Virus record (IMG/VR): IMGVR_UViG_3300032242_001644
Coordinates: 1 to 64,000 of that record
Strand: one strand, 5' to 3'
DNA from: a virus
DNA: 64,000 nucleotides
The notes below the pieces were generated by a model. It ran no database searches. It worked only from the letters and a program-made list of their open reading frames with translations, and was not told the DNA's origin. Made by a program: the position numbers and the translations under genes. Positions 50,861-58,835 of the stretch are shown here, piece by piece (position 1 is the stretch's first letter; every line of letters begins with the position of its first letter).

Positions 50861-51600
50861 TTATATAATATATTAGCCCATTTTTCGTGCTGTTCAGCCG
50901 TGGGGTGTCTTGGAACAATATTAAATATATTGTCTCTAGGAAAATGACATGATGCCGGCCAAAATGCTGACGATCTGTCAAATGGTCGATAATATTCTTT
51001 TCCAATTAGTCCGCTAATATCCTGAGAGTGCGGTGGTAAAATATCAAAATTTAATTCATCAATTCCGTTAAACTGCAATATTTTAATTCCTAAGGAATTT
51101 GCTACACTAGTCAATGCTACACTATAGTTAACTAATAATTCTAGTTGATAAAAATCGTGTGTCCAATGTCTAAAAAAGTAATCAGCAAGATGCGGGAATT
51201 TATTTTGAATGTTTTTGTCTGATACCTCCATCGGAGTAAAACTATGGTAAGGTCCCGGTTCTTGCCCTGGGTGGTATTTTTGGCGATAAAGAGATCGTAT
51301 ATTAATTTCATATGGGTTAACGATCTCGAGTCTAGCTGGCCCCGACCACTGTATTACAACCATACCGTCAGTTCCGTAGTTAGCAGCATGTGAAGCCATT
51401 TCTTCCATTGCTATTCGAAATATACTTCCATTACTTCTACCCGGCCACCCTCGATTGGTTAATTGACTGACATTGAGTAGTTTACCTAGATGGGCAGGCC
51501 ATGCTAGAGTTTTATCTTCGAGGAGGCTTTCCCCAAATTGTGTAATTTCACTACCCCAAGTTAAACTACATCCGACTGCTAGTAACCAATCGGTTTTCAT
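50824..51600 (-). CDS. SGNH/GDSL-type hydrolase-like protein
   Basis: 258 aa. Block I G-C-S-L-T-W-G at 10-16 contains the putative Ser nucleophile; block II N-R-G-W-P-G-R-S-N near 49-57 supplies Gly and Asn; H-P-T-A-E-Q-H at 232-238 gives the His, although the usual Asp three residues before it is not obvious. Such enzymes add or remove O-acetyl groups on glycans. It overlaps the oxygenase gene by 4 nt, so it is in the same operon. Substrate unknown. Confidence 0.65.
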   Translation of the reverse strand: MKTDWLLAVGCSLTWGSEITQFGESLLEDKTLAWPAHLGKLLNVSQLTNRGWPGRSNGSIFRIAMEEMASHAANYGTDGMVVIQWSGPARLEIVNPYEINIRSLYRQKYHPGQEPGPYHSFTPMEVSDKNIQNKFPHLADYFFRHWTHDFYQLELLVNYSVALTSVANSLGIKILQFNGIDELNFDILPPHSQDISGLIGKEYYRPFDRSSAFWPASCHFPRDNIFNIVPRHPTAEQHEKWANILYNYMLEIQSARLE

Positions 51601-52346
51601 ACAGCAGTTAACGATCTGTTGTTTAGGTACATTTCAATTCCTTCCATTGTTGCAGGATCATCAAACAAACAATGAGGTCTCCACGGATTTGATACTGTAT
51701 TTTCTTCAGTAGATAAATCAAATGCAATGCTTATTCGTAATTCGTTACCTTTGTATACTGAACTTTCGTGAGGCACATAGCTAGGAAACATAATAAGATT
51801 TCCCTTAGTTGTAGGAAATACATCAGTTTGATCTATCCGGATAGGATTAATAAGTTTTAAACTTGTAGGTGCAGACGTTGGGTAATAAGTTCCACTTATA
51901 TATGTATGTGCATCAGCCATGTGGTGATGGAGACTGATCCATTGTCCGTCTCTTAACACATTTGCCCATCCATGTATATATGTTTTAATACGGGGGTATT
52001 TTAGTTCTTTAAGAAATAAAAGATAATGTTTCCTGACTATATGAAATAATTTAGTTAACTCAGGTGTCATTTCGAATCTTTCCAAATGCTCACCCCCTTG
52101 CACCGATTTGTCCCAAAAAATACTGTGTTGTTTCCAGTGTTGTGTCCACGGATACGGATCATTACTTCCCTTAGGGACTTCACTTACTAGTTCTTCTTTT
52201 GAAATATGTTCTTCAAATTTTAAAATTTGTGTTACTAGTTTATTGTAAAAATCGTCAGATCCTTCCGACCCTTTATATAACGGTATTTTTAAATTTGGTG
52301 CAAACTTAGTTAACGGAGTTTCGGAATTAAACCAAATTAGTCCCAT
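51597..52346 (-). CDS. 2-oxoglutarate/Fe(II)-dependent oxygenase
   Basis: 249 aa. The C-terminal half matches phage 2OG oxygenases: iron-site histidines in L-H-H-H-M near 138-142, I-S-G-T-Y-Y near 149-154, G-N-L-I-M-F-P-S-Y-V-P-H near 181-192 (second His), and the 2OG-binding Arg in E-L-R-I-S-I-A-F near 200-207. It would hydroxylate a peptide, sugar or nucleotide. AAGGAA ribosome binding site; located directly after the carbamoyltransferase, suggesting a shared product. Confidence 0.75.
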   Translation of the reverse strand: MGLIWFNSETPLTKFAPNLKIPLYKGSEGSDDFYNKLVTQILKFEEHISKEELVSEVPKGSNDPYPWTQHWKQHSIFWDKSVQGGEHLERFEMTPELTKLFHIVRKHYLLFLKELKYPRIKTYIHGWANVLRDGQWISLHHHMADAHTYISGTYYPTSAPTSLKLINPIRIDQTDVFPTTKGNLIMFPSYVPHESSVYKGNELRISIAFDLSTEENTVSNPWRPHCLFDDPATMEGIEMYLNNRSLTAV

Positions 52347-52357
52347 AATAATTTTCC

Positions 52358-54127
52358 TTATTCTTTTTCTGCGTTTAAATTGTGGGGAACAGTTATTAAT
52401 TTTCCAATTTCTGGAAGATACAAATATGTTAAATCACTTTGTCTTAGGGTATGTAATGCATCATCAATAGTTTCAACTAGGGGATCACCGCCTAGATTAA
52501 AACTAGTATTGAATAGAATAGGAACACCGGTAAGTTTATTAAACTCTTGAATTAGTGCGTAATAATTTTTGTTTTCTTCTTCAGTAACTGTCTGTATACG
52601 GCATGTTCCATCCACATGAATAATACTAGGAATTTTGTCTTCTACACCCGGCTGGCAATCAACAGCATACATCATAAATGGACTTGCATCCATACCTCGT
52701 AGATCAAACCAATCATGTACAGCTTCTTTTAAAATTGTACCGGCAAAGGGTCGAAACCATTCACGGTGCTTAACTTCGTTAACAATATCTTTACCGTCCT
52801 TTACTCGTGGATCAAATAGAATACTTCGATTACCTAATGCACGTGGACCAGCTTCGCTACCACCTTGATACATACAAACAATAGTTTCTTCACTGATTAA
52901 TTTTGCAATATCGGCAATAGATGCATCGATAATAGATTCTCCATCTACTAAGTTAATATCATATTTTCCATTCTTTTCAAAATAGTTAGGTCCATGATAT
53001 ATTGTTTTTTGTGGATGACGAGTTAGATCGTTTGACAGTTCATAGTAGACAACTTTTGCAGCGCCAATACATGTACCACCGTCGTGTGCAATTGGTTCTA
53101 CATATAGATTAACACCGTCAGGTAAATGTTTTAAATATTCATAGTTGCCAACACAGTTTAATCCAAACCCTCCAGCGATAACAATATTTTTCTCCCCTGT
53201 GCGTTCTATTGCGTCTAATATTAAACGTACAATTTGTTGTTCGCATGCCTTTTGTACTGCATAGGCAAGATCCATTTTTGTTTCAATTGAATCGTTGTCT
53301 AGTGCAGGAAATGCCACACGATCGATATGAGCACCGTTAGGATAGTTAGGTACAAATAAATTACGATTACTTAAATGTCTGCCTTCTTCTCCCATAAAAA
53401 TTGTAGGGATCTTACTATTTTCTTTACCGTATGGCGCTAATCCCATTGCTTTTCCAGCTTCAATAAATGCAAAACCACAATAATCAGTCATTGCTTCGTA
53501 GCATTTTGTAATACCTGGATGATCTGTAAAAATTACATCATGTATATCTTCGGGTTTTCCTCGATTTTCATGGGGCACTTGATATTTTGCATAAGCCGGT
53601 TGAGGTCCACGAACACCAATGTGTTTATAGTGAGTTCTAAAATTAGCAGGATAAGATGCTGAAAAAATAGTCTCTAATTCATATCCAATTACGCCGCTGT
53701 CACCTAAAGGAATAAATGTTCCGGCACCGTCTACAATTAAACATGCTGCTGTTTCAAAACCACTATTATAGAATGCGCAGGCTGCATGCATTTCGTGGTG
53801 TATATGACCAAGATCAATTACTTGGGGGTGTGTTTCGGTGTCAACTTTTTGTTCAATTAGGCCTAATTTTCTTGCAAGACCTGTGTATATATCGTCACCG
53901 GCCCAATCAAGTTTAGGTCCTTTGGATAGTGGGCTGGTATGCGCAACCACTAGATAATCTAACTTATCAGTATATTCTTTAATTTTCATCATGCCGGCTA
54001 ATGGACTGCCGTCATATTTTTTTCGGCTAAGTCGTTCTTCTTCAATGTAAAAAACTAACTCACCGTCTTTAAGTAAACAAGTAGCACCGTTATGTCCTCT
54101 TGTGATTCCTGCAATCCATTGTGCCAT
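52358..54127 (-). CDS. Carbamoyltransferase (NodU/TobZ family), full length
   Basis: 589 aa, both domains present. N-terminal Kae1-like part: G-H-N-G-A-T at 11-16, E-E-E-R-L-S-R-K-K near 29-37, and metal ligands H110-H111-x-x-H114. C-terminal YrdC-like part: G-G-S-E-A-G-P-R-A-L-G-N-R-S-I near 420-434 and F-N-T-S-F-N near 545-550. The family uses carbamoyl phosphate and ATP to carbamoylate hydroxyl groups on sugars, nucleosides or antibiotics. Flanked by a GT9-like enzyme and an oxygenase, so a glycan acceptor is likely. AAGGA ribosome binding site. Confidence 0.9.
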   Translation of the reverse strand: MAQWIAGITRGHNGATCLLKDGELVFYIEEERLSRKKYDGSPLAGMMKIKEYTDKLDYLVVAHTSPLSKGPKLDWAGDDIYTGLARKLGLIEQKVDTETHPQVIDLGHIHHEMHAACAFYNSGFETAACLIVDGAGTFIPLGDSGVIGYELETIFSASYPANFRTHYKHIGVRGPQPAYAKYQVPHENRGKPEDIHDVIFTDHPGITKCYEAMTDYCGFAFIEAGKAMGLAPYGKENSKIPTIFMGEEGRHLSNRNLFVPNYPNGAHIDRVAFPALDNDSIETKMDLAYAVQKACEQQIVRLILDAIERTGEKNIVIAGGFGLNCVGNYEYLKHLPDGVNLYVEPIAHDGGTCIGAAKVVYYELSNDLTRHPQKTIYHGPNYFEKNGKYDINLVDGESIIDASIADIAKLISEETIVCMYQGGSEAGPRALGNRSILFDPRVKDGKDIVNEVKHREWFRPFAGTILKEAVHDWFDLRGMDASPFMMYAVDCQPGVEDKIPSIIHVDGTCRIQTVTEEENKNYYALIQEFNKLTGVPILFNTSFNLGGDPLVETIDDALHTLRQSDLTYLYLPEIGKLITVPHNLNAEKE

Positions 54128-54136
54128 TTTTAATCC

Positions 54137-55063
54137 TTATTTGGTTGTTTTGTTAATATGTGCTTCTATACTTGCGTATAGTTTTTCAAAATCGTCATCT
54201 GATAAACTCAATGCTTGATCATTAATTCTATCTGCTAAATGTCCGTTAAAATCAGTTATACGAATCGGCGAATATCTTTTCTTAAATTCTGGTTTTTCCC
54301 ATATATTAAAATGATCAGGATATGATACATTTATTGCATAAGTACTACCCAATACCACTGTTCCCGGTATATTAAATAAGTAGGCAAAATGTTGTCCCAC
54401 GCTGTCGCATCCTATAAAGTAATCAGACAATTCAATTACAGCTGACCATTTTCTTAAATCTAAATTTTTAGGGTGTACACTAAATGTATCCCCGGGTGTT
54501 GGGAACTCACTCATACACAATACATTATAGGACTTTCTTAATCTTTCTGCAAGTTTTAAATAATCTTTTTGCTCTAAACTTCTAGATCCAGTATCTGCTA
54601 CGATGTTTATATCTCGAGTCACACTGGCACCCCGGCCGTAGGGCTGTATTACTATCGTTTTTTCTTTCCCGTGATTTTTCTTAGCAGCTTGAATTGTCGC
54701 AATCCCGTGCAATTCTTCATCTTTATTCAAATAAATTTTTGATTTTGGCAGACTGCGTATTTCAGAGTGTCCGTTGATTTGTTTATCAAATGCTTGACCA
54801 ATACTACAACGTTGATTATAATAGTCGTTATCTCTGTAAGGTTCTGTTGTTACTATCCTGCCATTTTTAATAATAGACTCAAACAGGCCTTTATGATTTA
54901 CATCGAATGCTTTGTCTTGAAGAACAGGGTGCCCAAAGAATACATCTAAACCCGACTCACAAACTATATAAAATTCATCGTGTGTTTGTGCATATAACTC
55001 TAAAGCAGGCAATGCTGACACTACTCGTCCGGTACCGCCGTTTAGAAAGAAAACATCATACAT
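54137..55063 (-). CDS. GT9-like (heptosyltransferase-fold) glycosyltransferase
   Basis: 308 aa. The GT-B fold of family 9 is suggested by F-L-N-G-G-T-G-R-V-V-S-A-L-P-A-L near 6-21 and by I-G-C-D-S-V-G-Q-H-F-A-Y-L-F-N-I-P-G near 216-233, which parallels the D-x-G-x-x-H-x-A motif of heptosyltransferases. First gene of the modification operon 54137-50824. Acceptor unknown. A long bidirectional hairpin precedes it. Confidence 0.7.
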   Translation of the reverse strand: MYDVFFLNGGTGRVVSALPALELYAQTHDEFYIVCESGLDVFFGHPVLQDKAFDVNHKGLFESIIKNGRIVTTEPYRDNDYYNQRCSIGQAFDKQINGHSEIRSLPKSKIYLNKDEELHGIATIQAAKKNHGKEKTIVIQPYGRGASVTRDINIVADTGSRSLEQKDYLKLAERLRKSYNVLCMSEFPTPGDTFSVHPKNLDLRKWSAVIELSDYFIGCDSVGQHFAYLFNIPGTVVLGSTYAINVSYPDHFNIWEKPEFKKRYSPIRITDFNGHLADRINDQALSLSDDDFEKLYASIEAHINKTTK

Positions 55064-55111
55064 AAAAAAAATACCCCTATATTCTTATGAATATTTATGG
55101 GGTATTTTTTG
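55064..55111. terminator. Long AT-flanked hairpin (bidirectional terminator)
   Basis: Outer stem ATACCCC (55071-55077) with GGGGTAT (55099-55105), inner stem ATATTC (55079-55084) with GAATAT (55089-55094). Runs of A before and T after give T-runs on both strands. A CATAAATA octamer lies inside it on the minus strand. Confidence 0.7.
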
Positions 55112-55134
55112 TCAACTAGCTAAATGTGGCTATA

Positions 55135-55407
55135 TTATATTGTTAATGACGACAATGTTAATTGTTGATCAAAGTTAGGTCTATCTGGCCACTCAATTTG
55201 ATTTAAATCTTCTAGGTCTTTATATGTTTCCGGAATATCTCTTAGTTTTTGTTTATACTCTTTCCAAGCATCAATTATTGCTTTGGGAGAATCAAAATTA
55301 TATTGGGTCTCAGATTCTAAAAGCATACCGTCACGTTGTGCTCTTACATCATCCCATGTTTTTTCAGGAACAATTGCTAGATTTTCTTGTAAATTATTAT
55401 CAGTCAT
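55135..55407 (-). CDS. Tail-fibre chaperone-like protein, 90 aa
   Basis: Contains T-W-D-D-V-R-A-Q-R-D near 17-26, A-W-K-E-Y-K-Q-K-L-R-D-I-P near 47-59 and I-E-W-P-D-R-P near 71-77, the pattern W-D-x-V-R-x-x-R-D, W-x-x-Y-x-x-x-L-R-D, W-P-x-x-P typical of phage tail assembly chaperones. It follows a Gly/Cys-rich protein gene by one base, suggesting it helps fold that product. Confidence 0.65.
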   Translation of the reverse strand: MTDNNLQENLAIVPEKTWDDVRAQRDGMLLESETQYNFDSPKAIIDAWKEYKQKLRDIPETYKDLEDLNQIEWPDRPNFDQQLTLSSLTI

Positions 55408-55408
55408 T

Positions 55409-56473
55409 TTAATACCATATCCTTACATATCCGGATGCACCGTTTCCGCCTGCAGAATGATTCCAGCAACAGGTTGTTGTTGCCCCGCTGGTTCCGCCGC
55501 CACCGGGGAATTGTCCCGGCAGTCCCGGCATAATTCGAGCACAATTTGAGTAATCGGTTGAACTACATGTATAGTTAGTAGTGCCAGGAATATTATATGC
55601 AGACGTAGTACCACTGGCTGCTGCTGCGCCAGGATCGCCGCCGCGGCCGGCAACACCAGCAGTGTTTGTACACGAACTATTGAATTTTATATAGCCCCAG
55701 CATTGACAATTGAAGTAAGAATACTGAGCATCGCCACCAAACGCTGCACTGGCTGCGTATGAAATTTGTGTACTGCTGTTACCGTTACATCCCGGAGTAC
55801 CGCTGTTACTTCCACCTACTTGCAAATCAGCACTATAGCCAGTACATCCGGTCCAAGCGCCATTATCGGCGCAAGGGCCGCCAAAGCCACCAACACCCCA
55901 TTTTGTACCGCAATTGCTATAATACATACAACCACAGGTCATGTAACACTGACTAATACCGCCAGCGCCACCTTGAGCATCTGCGCAAAAAGATCCGTTT
56001 CGTTGAACAAAACTACACCCGCCTCTAGCTCCACAACAGCAAAAACTGTCCTGTCCTTCGCAAAATGGGGCTCCACATCCGCCAGCTCCTGCACATAACG
56101 TCAACACATCGCCTGCAACAACAGGAAAATTTCGTTTTACATAAGTTCCAGCACCTCCGCCAGGATTTATACCGCAACAGTTTGCACTTGCGCCACTACC
56201 ACCACCGCCGCCGCCACCCCATAGCTCAACAGTGACACTGGTTACACCAGTAGGTACAGTAAAGGCACAGCAACAACCAACTGGCAAATATGTGCCTTGG
56301 ACGCAGGGACATGCAGATGCGGTCATTCCACCATTTTCACCTGCTGTGAGATCTGGACTGCAACCAAATACATCAAGGGTTCGTGTATAACCAGCACCAG
56401 TTACAGTACATCCCACATTCCATGGGATTACACAACATGGTGACGATTTTAAAATGCATACTTGATACGCCAT
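55409..56473 (-). CDS. Glycine/cysteine-rich adhesin-like protein 1
   Basis: 354 aa with more than 30 cysteines, many in C-C or C-C-C runs, and long Gly tracts. The core F-T-V-P-T-G-V-T-S-V-T-V-E-L-W followed by seven Gly is the entry of a glycine-rich domain seen in phage fibre tips. The end is G-A-S-G-Y-V-R-I-W-Y, shared with two neighbours. Likely a receptor-binding or fibre-tip protein; cysteine bonds or metal sites may stabilise it. AAAGGA ribosome binding site. Confidence 0.65.
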   Translation of the reverse strand: MAYQVCILKSSPCCVIPWNVGCTVTGAGYTRTLDVFGCSPDLTAGENGGMTASACPCVQGTYLPVGCCCAFTVPTGVTSVTVELWGGGGGGGSGASANCCGINPGGGAGTYVKRNFPVVAGDVLTLCAGAGGCGAPFCEGQDSFCCCGARGGCSFVQRNGSFCADAQGGAGGISQCYMTCGCMYYSNCGTKWGVGGFGGPCADNGAWTGCTGYSADLQVGGSNSGTPGCNGNSSTQISYAASAAFGGDAQYSYFNCQCWGYIKFNSSCTNTAGVAGRGGDPGAAAASGTTSAYNIPGTTNYTCSSTDYSNCARIMPGLPGQFPGGGGTSGATTTCCWNHSAGGNGASGYVRIWY

Positions 56474-56477
56474 TTTT

Positions 56478-57122
56478 TTATCCTTTGTTTAAACCAAGTC
56501 TTTCAGCTTCTGCAGCAACAGCCAAACTTTCTGGACTTCCTATGATTGCTTCTGGAGGATAAGTGTTTTCTCCCTTGTACCAAACACAGTTAGGTTTTTC
56601 ACTATCCGGAACACCAATTCGAGCACTCTTAGGAAACGGAGGTACGTAATCATGCCAAAATACCGTATCAGGAGTTCGGCCAGCAGCTAGTTCTCTAGTG
56701 ATTAGATCTCTTAATAGCTGTCGATATTCTACCCATTCGGTCTTTAACGGATCTGGGGTGTCGACGTTAAACATATTGTCTGATCCCTTTAACATGTTAT
56801 TTCTAGCGGATCTAACATCATCCCAGACCATTGGGGGTTTATAGACCATGTTAATACCATTAGTTTCCCAATTGTAGGTGCAGGCCGCGATATTAAGATC
56901 AAGCAGATCAGTATCATCTGTGTGGCTCACATCCGATGAATCAACAAATACTCTATAAAATAGTGACCCTGGCACTACTTCCACGAATTCTCTATAGGGT
57001 CCTAACACTTCTTCTCTGTTATGATCAGGAAGTTCAGTCTCTTTATAATTAGTTGATTCAATATGACCTGGATTTGGGCTATCGGCCTTCCAGACTATTC
57101 TATAAATTTTTTCAGTGCTCAT
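56478..57122 (-). CDS. Tail-fibre chaperone-like protein, 214 aa
   Basis: The C-terminal half carries the same chaperone pattern as the 90-aa gene (V-W-D-D-V-R-S-A-R-N near 98-107, E-W-V-E-Y-R-Q-L-L-R-D near 128-138), preceded by a beta-rich N-terminal domain (1-85) of unknown type. It lies between two glycine/cysteine-rich genes. AAGGAA ribosome binding site. A fibre folding or capping role is inferred. Confidence 0.6.
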   Translation of the reverse strand: MSTEKIYRIVWKADSPNPGHIESTNYKETELPDHNREEVLGPYREFVEVVPGSLFYRVFVDSSDVSHTDDTDLLDLNIAACTYNWETNGINMVYKPPMVWDDVRSARNNMLKGSDNMFNVDTPDPLKTEWVEYRQLLRDLITRELAAGRTPDTVFWHDYVPPFPKSARIGVPDSEKPNCVWYKGENTYPPEAIIGSPESLAVAAEAERLGLNKG

Positions 57123-57136
57123 TATTTTTCCTTATG

Positions 57137-57991
57137 TTACATCCAAATTCTAACCATGCCTGTAGCACCGTCACCGCCGCAGGAACATATGCCGCAACAG
57201 CAACTTGGCCAACCCGGAGTTCCGCCGCCACCGGGAAACATACCAGTGAACCCACAAATGCCGCCAAATTTTCCGGTGCCGCGTTCATCGACGTACTGAC
57301 TGCAAAAGTCATAACCGATGTGCATGTTTCTTCCGCCAAATGGTGAGCCACCGCCCCAGCCCCAACCGTGACACCACGGTTGACCAGCATCATTACCGAT
57401 AAGACGGCCGCCGTCATATCCTCTAAGATTCAAGTCACCACCTGTGCCAGGAAACCCACCGTTTGGTGTTACGCCACTTCTACAGGTTTCAGCACATCTA
57501 CTTTCTCCGCCGTAGCCGCCTTCTGCACAGAAGTTAGTTAGACCTGGGCCAGTTACATAGGTAGTAACACCTTTTTGTCCACAGCAACAGGCACTGCTGC
57601 TGCCTGGAATGCCGCCTTGGCCGCCAGCACCTACACAGATTGTATAGCTCGATCCTGCTGATACCGATGACAGGTATTTTTTTGCATATGCGCCACCACC
57701 GCCACCGGTGCCAAAGCCGCAGCACCAGCACCATGCTCCGCCGCCACCGCCGCCACCGCCGCCCCAGATTTCAATAAACATCTGAGTAACACCAGTAGGT
57801 ACAGTAAAGGCACAGCAATAACCGCTGCCAAGGTTGCCAGTACTTTGATAGCCGTTAGAGCCGCCGGTCATTTGAAAAACACAGGTGCCTATATAAGCAC
57901 CTGGTGCCAGTGTACATGATCTAACAGAGCTATATGCGCCCGATGGAGTAGCATCATTAAAACTAACAACTTGAGTTGTATAACGTCCCAT
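57137..57991 (-). CDS. Glycine/cysteine-rich adhesin-like protein 2
   Basis: 284 aa. Same plan as protein 1: F-T-V-P-T-G-V-T-Q-M-F-I-E-I-W near 61-75, nine Gly in a row, C-W-C-C-G, a second Gly tract, then F-P-G-G-G-G-T-P-G and the end G-A-T-G-M-V-R-I-W-M. Cysteine-rich throughout. AAGGAA ribosome binding site. Fibre-tip role inferred. Confidence 0.65.
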   Translation of the reverse strand: MGRYTTQVVSFNDATPSGAYSSVRSCTLAPGAYIGTCVFQMTGGSNGYQSTGNLGSGYCCAFTVPTGVTQMFIEIWGGGGGGGGGAWCWCCGFGTGGGGGAYAKKYLSSVSAGSSYTICVGAGGQGGIPGSSSACCCGQKGVTTYVTGPGLTNFCAEGGYGGESRCAETCRSGVTPNGGFPGTGGDLNLRGYDGGRLIGNDAGQPWCHGWGWGGGSPFGGRNMHIGYDFCSQYVDERGTGKFGGICGFTGMFPGGGGTPGWPSCCCGICSCGGDGATGMVRIWM

Positions 57992-58000
57992 TTTTTTTCC

Positions 58001-58834
58001 TTAATACCAAATTCTTACAAGGCCGCTGGCGCCACAGCCGCCGCAGTTGCAAATTCCGCAACAACATGTCATCGGTGCTCCGCTACCACCACCGCCTGGA
58101 AAATCTCCGCCAATTCCGCCACAGTTGGCCATATATGGGCAACATGATATATGCGACATCATAGCACCAGTGCCGCCGTTTGCTGGTGCCGATCCACCTT
58201 TATTTTCAAATCTACATCCTTTTGGGTGCCCAAATAAATGCCCACCTTCGCCGCAGGCACAAACTGCATTATTTACATAAGTGGTGGAGTTAGGACAACC
58301 GTATGCGCAATTTGGCCAATTTGATCCATAACAGGAAGCATTACATGCATTGCACGGCCCGCTTAGTGCTCCGCAGCCGCCGGTTGCACATAAACTAGAT
58401 ATGCCAGGTCCAGTAACATAACTTGTACCACCGGTTGTACCGTTTGTACACTGTCCGCATCCCATAAGGCCGCCGCTGCCAGCACAAATTGCATAAACAC
58501 TTCCGCTAGTTGTGGGTATAGTTACTGCAACGTAGGCGCCACCTCCACCACCGGTGCCCGCAGTGCAACAACAACAATTGCCGTTGCCACCACCACCGCC
58601 ACCTGCTCCCCAGATTTCAATGAATATTGAACTTATGCCTGTTGGTACAGTCCAACTACAAGACCCAACAGCAGATGTAACATCTATAGTTCGTTTTGCC
58701 TGCGTTGGCGGTGCTGCTTGATTAATTGTTAAATTACAACTGATCGTTATTCCGTTGTTTTGACACATTTGACGATCAGGAACACTGACGCAAATACAAT
58801 CAATTCTATCTGGTAATGTTTGAAAACGTGCCAT
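58001..58834 (-). CDS. Glycine/cysteine-rich adhesin-like protein 3
   Basis: 277 aa. The N-terminus differs from its paralogues (beta part with I-D-C-I-C-V-S-V-P-D-R near 11-21), but the core W-T-V-P-T-G-I-S-S-I-F-I-E-I-W, the Gly tract followed by N-C-C-C-C and the end G-A-S-G-L-V-R-I-W-Y are conserved. It is first in the row after the giant repeat protein. CAGGAG ribosome binding site. Confidence 0.65.
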   Translation of the reverse strand: MARFQTLPDRIDCICVSVPDRQMCQNNGITISCNLTINQAAPPTQAKRTIDVTSAVGSCSWTVPTGISSIFIEIWGAGGGGGGNGNCCCCTAGTGGGGGAYVAVTIPTTSGSVYAICAGSGGLMGCGQCTNGTTGGTSYVTGPGISSLCATGGCGALSGPCNACNASCYGSNWPNCAYGCPNSTTYVNNAVCACGEGGHLFGHPKGCRFENKGGSAPANGGTGAMMSHISCCPYMANCGGIGGDFPGGGGSGAPMTCCCGICNCGGCGASGLVRIWY

Positions 58835-58835
58835 A

